Positions 8,721 to 16,050 of a stretch of DNA of 64,000 nt are shown here, piece after piece; position 1 is the first letter of the stretch; the number at the start of each line of letters is the position of its first letter. The DNA is from Lactiplantibacillus plantarum (GTDB lineage Bacteria; Bacillota; Bacilli; Lactobacillales; Lactobacillaceae). Under the pieces are notes generated by a model. It saw nothing but the letters and a program-made list of their open reading frames with translations. It did not search any database and was not told the DNA's origin. The translations under genes were made by a program, and so were the position numbers. The DNA is taken from assembly GCF_014131735.1 (NCBI RefSeq), contig NZ_CP039121.1, forward strand, positions 1,364,001 through 1,428,000, read 5' to 3'.

Positions 8721-8770
8721 GCGGTGATGGTGTTCACCGAACAAGCAGTAATGCTAATGACGACACCTAC
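8721..8770 (+). promoter_or_regulatory. Fluoride (crcB-type) riboswitch aptamer upstream of the MutS-like genes
   Basis: The leader starts GCGGTGATGGTGTTCACCG, a near-exact match to the family's 5' element, with P1 pairing CGGTG/CACCG. A small AGC/GCT helix follows, then GCTAATGACGACACCTAC, which matches the 3' element GCTAATGACACCTAC except for an apparent extra GAC. Loop GGTGT can pair with ACACC. The 3' strand continues into a terminator arm, again fitting a fluoride-induced ON switch. Confidence 0.88.
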
Positions 8771-8805
8771 TTGGATTTAAGTCTAAGTAGGTGTCGCCAT
8801 TTTTT
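8761..8805 (+). terminator. Riboswitch-controlled terminator before the MutS-like genes
   Basis: CGACACCTACTT (8761-8772) pairs with AAGTAGGTGTCG (8785-8796), followed by six Ts (8800-8805). The left arm overlaps the aptamer's conserved ACACCTAC, making ligand binding and termination mutually exclusive. Confidence 0.88.
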
Positions 8806-8839
8806 ATTGATTAGAATTAGTGAAAAGAGTTGAGTCATA

Positions 8840-10396
8840 ATGCAGATGAGTCTGTTATTTTTAGGGCAACCACCAGTCGCTCGTCCCGCTACTGCAAGTT
8901 GTTTCCAAGATCTAAATTTGAATTTGATTTTCGAACAAATTCAGCAGGACTGTCCGGTACCAATCAAAGACATTTTTTATCAACCATTAACGACAATTGA
9001 AGCGGTGCAGCGTCGTCAGGCTATTTTTAGAGATTTGTTGCGACCAGCGGGGTATCAATTAATGGCACATTTTGTGACGGCTGCCGCAGAAACGGCCGCC
9101 AAAATCAAGCAGGCTCACCATGATTGGACGGCTGATCAACAGGCCGCCGATCTGTTAACGGCATTATATGAGCAACATGAGCAACTTGAAAAGCTTACAG
9201 AGGCGTTAGCACATTTTCAGCCCCAAAGTTTAGGACTACAAAAGTTACAGGCTGACCTCGATACTTATTTGCAGGCGCCTGCGACACAGCAGTTGCTGAC
9301 AATGATGCGCACATTAACGAGCGCATTAGTACAAGTTCAGTTTTATTTAACAATCAATGGGCGGTATGTCCGTGTGACGACTAATCAGTTGGCTGCGTCA
9401 AATAGTGCTGAGGTTGCCACGAAGTTGTTTGGACCCATCATGACAGATCTAAGCGAGTTATACCGTCCCAATGCCAGTATTAAGACTGCCGAAGCAGTTA
9501 ATGGGGATACTAGTCTGCAAGCAAATATTGTTGTTCAACTCCATAAGTTGTATCCAGCAGTATTTGCACAATTAACGACATTTTACCAACAATATCAGCA
9601 GTATACCGTTCCAGGTTATGAACAAGTCGTGACTGAGTTGAATTGGTATTTAGCGGTGCAACGTTATACGCAGCGCCTTGCCCGGATGAACCAGCTTAAC
9701 TTTGTGCTTCCGACCCTTGTTGAATTAGGAGCACCAGAGCGGATTGAAGCAGGATTTGATCTGGAGTTGGCTTATGTTCAGGCTGGCAAACAAACAGCAG
9801 TCGTGCCCAATGACTATGTCTTGAATCCAAATGAGCAGTTTCTAATTGTGGCCGGACCCAATCAAGGTGGTAAGACAACGTATATTCGAATGATTGGTCA
9901 GGCCTATTATTTAGCAGCCCTCGGAATGCCCATCCCTGGCTCACGGGCAACATTACACCTAGCAAGTCATGTTCTGACACATTTCGAGCGTCAAGAAAAG
10001 GCAACCCAGTTGACGGGACTGCTCCAGCACGATATTGAACGATTGGCCGCGCTCTATCAAACGGTCGATGAGCATAGTATTGTTTTGATGAATGAGCTAT
10101 TCTCTTCAACAACAACGGTTGATGCCGAAAAGTTGGGTCAATTAGTGTTAACACATTTGACAGCAAAGCAGGCCCATGGTGTCTACGTCACATTTTTAGA
10201 AAGTCTTGCTAAGCTTCCACATATGGTACCGATGCAGGCTCAAATTATTGCTGGTACGACGATCCGCGCTTATAAAATATATCGTTGTTCGGAGACGGTT
10301 GGGACATATGCGACTAGTTTATTAAACAAGTATCAACTGACAACTAAGGCAATTGAAAGGCGGTTAAAGCATGCAAGTCAATCTAATCACGCTTGA
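8840..10396 (+). CDS. MutS-family ATPase, first of a pair
   Basis: 518 residues. The C-terminal third is a MutS-type ABC ATPase: Walker A GPNQGGKTT (about residue 338) and a Walker-B-like IVLMNELFSSTT (about 412), where MutS normally has LLDE. The N-terminal 300 residues are helical and resemble the core/lever part of MutS. There is no recognisable mismatch-binding domain with the Phe-X-Glu motif, so this is a MutS-like protein rather than canonical MutS. MutS ATPases work as dimers, and a related gene overlaps the 3' end, which suggests a heterodimer (inference). The ribosome-binding site is weak; ATG 8846 is an alternative start. Transcription appears to be under fluoride riboswitch control. 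Function is unknown. Confidence 0.85.
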   Translation: MQMSLLFLGQPPVARPATASCFQDLNLNLIFEQIQQDCPVPIKDIFYQPLTTIEAVQRRQAIFRDLLRPAGYQLMAHFVTAAAETAAKIKQAHHDWTADQQAADLLTALYEQHEQLEKLTEALAHFQPQSLGLQKLQADLDTYLQAPATQQLLTMMRTLTSALVQVQFYLTINGRYVRVTTNQLAASNSAEVATKLFGPIMTDLSELYRPNASIKTAEAVNGDTSLQANIVVQLHKLYPAVFAQLTTFYQQYQQYTVPGYEQVVTELNWYLAVQRYTQRLARMNQLNFVLPTLVELGAPERIEAGFDLELAYVQAGKQTAVVPNDYVLNPNEQFLIVAGPNQGGKTTYIRMIGQAYYLAALGMPIPGSRATLHLASHVLTHFERQEKATQLTGLLQHDIERLAALYQTVDEHSIVLMNELFSSTTTVDAEKLGQLVLTHLTAKQAHGVYVTFLESLAKLPHMVPMQAQIIAGTTIRAYKIYRCSETVGTYATSLLNKYQLTTKAIERRLKHASQSNHA

Positions 10397-11828
10397 AAAA
10401 CAGCAGTATCTTGACGAATGGTCGTTAACAACTAGTCAAAAAGCCGTGATGGCTGATTTAGAATTACAACCAATTGTTGATATTATGGCAGCGGATGATC
10501 ACGTTATCGCAAAAATTGCGACCAGATTATTTTTTACACCATTAACAACTAGCCGGGCGTTGACTTGGCGTCAAGCAACGGTTAAACATGCCCTGATGCA
10601 CCCGGACTATTACGAATGGTTGTATCAGTTTACAACGACAACCATTGAAACGGTCCGGCAAAATTTTTGGGAGCTTGGTCACGAGTCGGCTAGTTATCAT
10701 CTATACAACAAAAGTCGTCTATTAACGCAATATTTGCAGGCAATTGGCACGATATTGGACAAACCATTACCTGACCATCCGGCGCCAGCACTTCAACAGT
10801 GGTATCAATCGCTAGATACACTGTTCAACGGTCAACTAGAGCCGATGAAAACATTTTTGCGACAGGTATTATTTGATCATGGTTATGTTTTACCAGCGCA
10901 CTTGGCCACCAATCTGGATACAACAGTTGATGAGGTGATTGATGTCGTACCACCACATCGGTTTCAAAAGGTGTTTACTAAGTTAAAGATACATGCGCAG
11001 GGATTTGAAATTGCAGAACGGGATGATCATAGTGCTAAAGCACTTGAACACTACAAGAATCAAGCAGTGATGAAATTAGCCACCATTTTAGTGAATGTTT
11101 ATCAGGAAGTCGTCAATTGGTTCCAAGAGTTGCGATTGGAAACAGGTTGGTTAGTGGGTGTAATTCAATTAAGCCGACGACTACCAGCGGCACCACGGTG
11201 CTATGCGACGTTGGCGTCATCAATGGAAGCACAACAGTTGATTAATCCCTTGATTTCTTTATTGCTCAACCAACCAGCAGTTGCAAACGACTTCTTGCCA
11301 GTTCAAACGGCATTGACCGTTATCACGGGAGCAAATCAAGGTGGTAAAACCACTTTTTTACGCGCCGTGGGGCTGGGGGAATTAATGGCTCAGGCGGGGA
11401 TGTTTGTCATGGCAACTTGTTACCAGACACCGCCCTTTGAGATGGTGTTGACACATTTTAAACGTGAGGAAGACCAAGGTGAACGGCACGGTAAGCTGGA
11501 TGACGAATTACAGCGAATGGATCAACTTATCCACGTTATGAGTACGTCTAGCTTGGTATTAATGAACGAGTCGTTTGCATCAACTAATGAGCATGCGGGG
11601 TCGCAAATCAATTTTCAAATTACCCACGGCTTACTGGAAGCCGGAGTGACTGTCATTGCGGTGTCCCATCAATTTGAATATACACAACTTGTTCAACGCT
11701 ATCATTGCCGGCCATACTTTCTAGTGGCGCAACGGCAAGCGAATGGCAATCGTAGCTATCATATGTTGCCTGCTGCGCCTAAGGCCACTAGTTATGGCCT
11801 TGATATTTATCATCGGCTGATTCGATGA
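10371..11828 (+). CDS. MutS-family ATPase, second of a pair
   Basis: 485 residues. The start ATG 10371 overlaps the previous gene by 26 bases and follows AAGGCGG at good spacing, so the two are probably translationally coupled. Walker A is GANQGGKTT (about 318) and the Walker-B-like segment is LVLMNESFASTNEHAG (about 393). As in its neighbour, the usual Asp is replaced by Asn before the catalytic Glu. A late VIAVSHQFEY resembles the His-switch region of ABC ATPases. The N-terminal half is helical with no named domain. The two proteins share architecture but are clearly diverged, so they look like old duplicates that now act together. No terminator was seen right after the stop. Confidence 0.85.
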   Translation: MQVNLITLEKQQYLDEWSLTTSQKAVMADLELQPIVDIMAADDHVIAKIATRLFFTPLTTSRALTWRQATVKHALMHPDYYEWLYQFTTTTIETVRQNFWELGHESASYHLYNKSRLLTQYLQAIGTILDKPLPDHPAPALQQWYQSLDTLFNGQLEPMKTFLRQVLFDHGYVLPAHLATNLDTTVDEVIDVVPPHRFQKVFTKLKIHAQGFEIAERDDHSAKALEHYKNQAVMKLATILVNVYQEVVNWFQELRLETGWLVGVIQLSRRLPAAPRCYATLASSMEAQQLINPLISLLLNQPAVANDFLPVQTALTVITGANQGGKTTFLRAVGLGELMAQAGMFVMATCYQTPPFEMVLTHFKREEDQGERHGKLDDELQRMDQLIHVMSTSSLVLMNESFASTNEHAGSQINFQITHGLLEAGVTVIAVSHQFEYTQLVQRYHCRPYFLVAQRQANGNRSYHMLPAAPKATSYGLDIYHRLIR

Positions 11829-12407
11829 TAACGGCTTATAAAATAATTACTGGATTTTAATCGTAATGAAAGTGGTAAAAAATTGAACATTAAATTAGAA
11901 ATGGCAGTTCTGGACAGTACTGGGGACGAAAGCGCCGTGAAGTTGGTGCGTCAGGTTTTGTAGTTATTGAGCATAATCGTGAGATGCTAGCGGTCGGCTA
12001 AGTTCGGCTAATTTGTTAATGATCAGCGTTGAAACTGTTGCTTTGTTTGAATTGTGCGTAAGATATTGGTACTATCAATTTGACCCGGTAAGTGGCGCGA
12101 TTACTGACAATTATTTATGTCAATGGCCGCATTCCTTGGCCCAAAATAATTATATTGATATTGCCAATTATTATGGTTGTAAGCCACTCTTTTCGAGGGT
12201 CGTGATGGTGAGAAAAACAATTGTCGTGTGTGTCTATCTGTGGGGGCATATGGACACGTTATTGATGATTTGAGATGTTAGCCGAGCTTTTTTCAGTGGA
12301 TGGCGCATTCAGACTACTAGTAGCACAAGAAGTCTTGTTGTTACTGAAAGGTACCAATTATAATTGTTATTTCGTAAAACTATTTGAGTCATATTGGGGG
12401 AATTAGC
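11829..12407. other. Gap with fragmentary reading frames
   Basis: No gene is convincing. A frame of 86 codons (12013-12273) has no good ribosome-binding site and no recognisable domain. An 11-base inverted pair, AGTTCGGCTAA (12001) and TTAGCCGAGCT (12278), brackets it, the right copy being followed by Ts. It may be decayed coding DNA. A promoter for the next operon lies at the right end. Confidence 0.4.
12335..12364 (+). promoter_or_regulatory. Probable promoter of the glycosyltransferase operon
   Basis: TTGTTG (12335-12340), an 18-base spacer and a consensus TATAAT (12359-12364), about 44 bases before the start codon at 12408. Confidence 0.55.
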
Positions 12408-13403
12408 ATGCAAAATCCACGGTTAACCATTATTGTGCCTTGCTACAATGAAGAAGCGGTGTTACCTAAGTCTGCACACATCTTGGATGGTATCTTGACG
12501 GATCTGATCCAACACAAACAGGTCAATGCGGCAAGTAAGTTATTATTTGTTGACGATGGTAGTCAAGATAAGACTTGGAAACTGATTAAGTCGTTGGAAA
12601 AACAGTACTCAACCGTGACGGGTCTTAAGTTTAGTCGTAATTTTGGTCATCAAAACGCGTTGATGGCTGGGATGCAGGTCGCCAGTCCGACTGCTGAGAT
12701 AGTCATTACGATTGATGCTGATTTGCAAGATGATCCACAGGTAATCCCAGAAATGGTGGCGCGCTATCGTGCTGGTAGCGATATCGTATTAGGTGTCCGC
12801 AATGATCGAAGTAGTGATTCACTTTTCAAACGATGGACCGCGGACGGTTTTTATCGGCTAATGGAGCGTATTGGTGTGCAATTAGTACCTAATCACGCCG
12901 ATTTCCGATTGCTAAGTCAACGGGCAGTTCAGGCACTGTTAACCTATGAGGAAACCAATTTATTCTTGCGTGGAATCGTACCACGACTAGGTTTTCCAAC
13001 AACTAAACTTTATTATCATCGCCAACCACGTTTTGCGAGTGTTTCAAAGTATCCATTACGTAAGATGGTGGCTTTTGCTTTTGATGGGATCACGTCATTT
13101 TCAATCGCACCGATTAAAGTAATTTTATTGTTTGGCATGGTGATTAGTGGCGGTAGTTTGATGATGATGCTATATGCGTTAATACAAGGATTACTAGGGA
13201 CCGCAACGAGTGGCTGGTCCTCACTCATGACAAGTCTATGGTTTTTAGGTGGGATGCAATTGATAGGTATTAGTATTGTTGGCGAGTATGTAGGAAAAAT
13301 TTTTGCGGAAGTCAAGCACCGGCCCCGCTATATTATTGAAACGGATGATTATACGGCAACTCAACAGCCAGCTATTGTGAATTCGCAACGGGTGCACGGA
13401 TGA
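12408..13403 (+). CDS. GT2 glycosyltransferase, polyprenyl-phosphate type, membrane-anchored
   Basis: 331 residues from ATG 12408, preceded by GGGGGA; an in-frame TTG at 12384 has no such site. The N-terminal GT-A domain shows TIIVPCYNEEAVLP, the VDDGSQDKTW loop, KFSRNFGHQNALMAGM and the metal-binding IDADLQDDPQVIPEM (about residue 105). Two hydrophobic helices near the C terminus (from about 235 and 270) anchor it. This is the layout of DPM1/GtrB/CsbB proteins, which load a sugar from a nucleotide donor onto undecaprenyl phosphate at the inner membrane face. The stop overlaps the next gene's start (ATGA). That gene encodes a polytopic protein that may use the lipid-linked sugar outside the cell. 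The sugar and acceptor are unknown. Confidence 0.9.
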   Translation: MQNPRLTIIVPCYNEEAVLPKSAHILDGILTDLIQHKQVNAASKLLFVDDGSQDKTWKLIKSLEKQYSTVTGLKFSRNFGHQNALMAGMQVASPTAEIVITIDADLQDDPQVIPEMVARYRAGSDIVLGVRNDRSSDSLFKRWTADGFYRLMERIGVQLVPNHADFRLLSQRAVQALLTYEETNLFLRGIVPRLGFPTTKLYYHRQPRFASVSKYPLRKMVAFAFDGITSFSIAPIKVILLFGMVISGGSLMMMLYALIQGLLGTATSGWSSLMTSLWFLGGMQLIGISIVGEYVGKIFAEVKHRPRYIIETDDYTATQQPAIVNSQRVHG

Positions 13404-15436
13404 AGGCCGTGGTTAAGAGCGTCAATTGGCTGGCGGCCGCGGTATTGGTCGTCGCAGTCGGCATGGCGTGGTTGCAACCGATTCACTTCTTCGGCAACCC
13501 GGACTGGGCGTCACCGATCGTTCAATTAGCCATGGTTCTGGGATTATTGGTCATGACGATGGCTGGCCGGCAGGTGCTCAAACAGTTATCATCTCGTCAG
13601 TATCGTTGGCTGTTGATTGGGCTGGTCGGCTTAATCGCCATCGTGCAAATGTTGATTGCCACTAGTTTTGTTGACGTGGCGCGGGCCGACCCGTTTTTCG
13701 TTCGGCAGCAGGCACTGTTATTAGCGCGGGGCAGCCATCATTGGCAACATTATTTTATGATTTATCCCAATAATGTGAATTTTACGTTATTAGTTGCGAA
13801 TCTGCTCAAGCCATTATTGAAACTGACGCAGACGCCCTGGGTATTATTAAATGTCATCCGATTTATCTGGATCGATACCGGACTAATCAGTGGGTTATAT
13901 TTACTAAACCGTTGGCGTTACTGGCAACCGGGGGCGGTCTCATTTAGTTTGTTGTGGCTCGTCAGTGTTCCCGTGGCCGCATTTGGACTATTTGCATATA
14001 CGGACGCCCTCGTTTTGCCACTAGTTCCAGACAGCTTGGCCTTGCTCACACTCGGACTAAGTTTAACCGGCTGGCGTCGTTGGGGCGTTTTGATTGGTGA
14101 TGGGTTATTGGTGGCCGTGGGCGTGGTGATGAAGACTAATCTAATTGTGCTCTGGCTCACTCTCGTATTGATGGGGATCATCTTGTGGTGGCAACGACAA
14201 TTCAGTGGTCGGCAAATGTTAGGCTGGCTCGTCAGTTTAGTGATGACACTCGGGGTGATGTTTGCGGTGATGCGGACTGCCCAACAGCAAGCGGGTTATA
14301 CGCGCCAAGCTGATGCCGCCTTACCGGCAACCAGCTGGATTGCGATGAGCTTGAACCCCCAAAGCTCGGGTGAGTACCGACATGACGATTTTGCGCGCGT
14401 TAATCAGATGCAAACTGTGGCGGCCAAGCGCCAACAGACCCAGCAAATGATTCAGCAGCGGTTACATCAGATGGGCGTTACGGGGACCCTCGTACATTTA
14501 CTCAAAAAGATGCGGGTCTTCTGGGCGACTGGCGATTTTGATAGCTTTAAGTTGACCACCCAGTGGATTCGTGCGCCCCGCTGGTATTTGAATCATCAAC
14601 GCCAGCTTCAATTTTGGCTGGTTCTAATGACGCAAACAATCTACCTGACGATGCTGGTGCAAGCAATCGTGACTTTGATGAGGCGGCGCGAGTGGGCCGT
14701 GACGTTCGTTGCCCTGGCAATTCTCGGTTTAACGGTTTTTCATGTCGGACTTTGGGAAGTAGAAGGGCGCTATGCGTTGCCACTATTACCGGGATTGATG
14801 CTCCTCAGTATTGTGGGTGGTCGTGAGTTGCCGGTGTGGCACCTTAATCGAGTAATACGGCGCCAACTGACGTGGTTGGTCGTTGTACTGGCGGCAATCA
14901 GTGTGGTCAGTTTGTGGCAGACGAGTCAGGCGACGCGGATTACTGATGTGGTACGTGGCAATCAGGGCAATGGGCGTTATGTTGTGTCCACGGTTCAAAA
15001 AATTAGACCGGGTCACGCTGTTACGTCGCCGCTAGCCGTTAGTGGTAAGAGTAATGTTTTACGGTTGAAGCCAGTTGCGACGCATGAGCGCGTAACAATT
15101 ACCTTGACTAGGGGGGCGCATGTCGTCAAACGGTGGCGGGGCTCGGCCAATGAGTTGACCACTTTGAATTATCCGTTGACAGCGGCGGGCAACCTGCGAT
15201 TAGCGATTAAAAATACTGGTCAGACGCCCGTCCGGTATGGTGTGATGGCGGCCAACTACAGTCCGTTAACAGGCCGGGTGACGGCTAAGCAGCACGCATA
15301 CTTACAAGTCGTGATAAAACAGCAGTTTATTAAGCCGCACGCGTTAACGACGGGTGCCGCCAGTCTAGCAGTTGTCGGCTGTGTGGCGCTGGCGACCATT
15401 TTATCGTTAGGTCGGTTACGGCCAGAAACTGAATAA
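13400..15436 (+). CDS. Polytopic membrane protein, GT-C glycosyltransferase-like
   Basis: 678 residues with about a dozen hydrophobic segments and a C-terminal soluble stretch before a last helix (SLAVVGCVALATILSL). Conserved-looking extracytoplasmic motifs, including VARADPFFVRQQALLL and YPNNVNFTLLVANLL, resemble GT39/PMT-like GT-C enzymes of lactobacilli, which take sugar from a polyprenyl phosphate. The four-base overlap with the preceding GT2 gene supports a donor-making plus transferring pair, for example for teichoic acid or protein glycosylation. No residue-level proof of catalysis can be seen, so the role is inferred. Composition is more GC-rich and Arg/Trp-rich than the core genes nearby. 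Confidence 0.7.
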   Translation: MKAVVKSVNWLAAAVLVVAVGMAWLQPIHFFGNPDWASPIVQLAMVLGLLVMTMAGRQVLKQLSSRQYRWLLIGLVGLIAIVQMLIATSFVDVARADPFFVRQQALLLARGSHHWQHYFMIYPNNVNFTLLVANLLKPLLKLTQTPWVLLNVIRFIWIDTGLISGLYLLNRWRYWQPGAVSFSLLWLVSVPVAAFGLFAYTDALVLPLVPDSLALLTLGLSLTGWRRWGVLIGDGLLVAVGVVMKTNLIVLWLTLVLMGIILWWQRQFSGRQMLGWLVSLVMTLGVMFAVMRTAQQQAGYTRQADAALPATSWIAMSLNPQSSGEYRHDDFARVNQMQTVAAKRQQTQQMIQQRLHQMGVTGTLVHLLKKMRVFWATGDFDSFKLTTQWIRAPRWYLNHQRQLQFWLVLMTQTIYLTMLVQAIVTLMRRREWAVTFVALAILGLTVFHVGLWEVEGRYALPLLPGLMLLSIVGGRELPVWHLNRVIRRQLTWLVVVLAAISVVSLWQTSQATRITDVVRGNQGNGRYVVSTVQKIRPGHAVTSPLAVSGKSNVLRLKPVATHERVTITLTRGAHVVKRWRGSANELTTLNYPLTAAGNLRLAIKNTGQTPVRYGVMAANYSPLTGRVTAKQHAYLQVVIKQQFIKPHALTTGAASLAVVGCVALATILSLGRLRPETE

Positions 15437-15450
15437 TAAAACTTGAATCG

Positions 15451-15494
15451 AAAGTCTTAATAACTGGTGTTGCCAGTGTTGGGACTTTTGTTTG
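15451..15494 (+). terminator. Terminator after the glycosyltransferase operon
   Basis: AAAGTC/GACTTT outer stem and ACTGG/CCAGT inner stem, followed by TTGTTT. Confidence 0.6.
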
Positions 15495-15555
15495 TGGTTA
15501 AACGAAATATAATAGCCGTTAATTTGGGTGACTTATCAAGGTGAGGTGAATTCAA

Positions 15556-15969
15556 ATGGTTCAAATTATTGCGCATACTTTAGTGACTGCCGGGCACGAC
15601 ATTTTAATTTTAAAACGCAATCAGGTTGAGCATGGGCGGCCGAATGTTGATGCCAGCTATTGGGATCTGCCCGGTGGGTGTGCATTAGCTAATGAATTAC
15701 CGCAAGTAGCGGCCAAACGCGAATGTTGGGAAGAGACTGGGCTGAAAGTTCAAACTGAGCGCGTTATTTGGGAAGATTCCACCTTTGACAAGGCTAAAAA
15801 TCAGGTGTACACGCGTTTAGTGTATAGCGCACAGGCATTCGTTACTAGACCGACAGTCAACTTAGATCTTACTGAACATATGGCCTTTCTTTGGATGAAA
15901 CCTGAATTGATTTTGACTAATATAAGAATTGTGCCCTATCTAAAACCAATATTAACGCGACTGGTCTAG
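15556..15969 (+). CDS. Nudix hydrolase
   Basis: 137 residues. A complete Nudix box is present at about 51-73: GGCALANELPQVAAKRECWE followed by ETGL, fitting GX5EX7REUXEEXGU. The family hydrolyses a nucleoside diphosphate linked to another group, using metal held by the box's glutamates. The strand before the box (SYWDLPGG) and the C-terminal sheet are normal for a single-domain enzyme. The substrate cannot be read from the sequence; MutT-like or ADP-ribose-type activities are both possible. A ribosome-binding site, AAGGTGAGG, precedes the start. The gene stands alone between two terminators. Confidence 0.9.
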   Translation: MVQIIAHTLVTAGHDILILKRNQVEHGRPNVDASYWDLPGGCALANELPQVAAKRECWEETGLKVQTERVIWEDSTFDKAKNQVYTRLVYSAQAFVTRPTVNLDLTEHMAFLWMKPELILTNIRIVPYLKPILTRLV

Positions 15970-15991
15970 CAGTTACCGCGACCATTAAAAC

Positions 15992-16035
15992 AACAATCGG
16001 ACTGCCTAGCAGAATAGCTTGGCAGTCCGATTGTT
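15992..16035. terminator. Bidirectional terminator between the Nudix and YfhO genes
   Basis: AACAATCGGACTGCC (15992-16006) pairs with GGCAGTCCGATTGTT (16021-16035), with As before and Ts after. It serves the two converging genes. Confidence 0.9.
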
Positions 16036-16050
16036 TTGATTGACACGATT

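Noticed and set aside
9696..10166. 156-residue leftward frame
   Set aside because: It is antisense to the ATPase domain of the first MutS-like gene.
12013..12273. 86-residue rightward coding frame
   Set aside because: No ribosome-binding site, no recognisable domain, unusual composition, and it lies in a stretch that looks degenerate.
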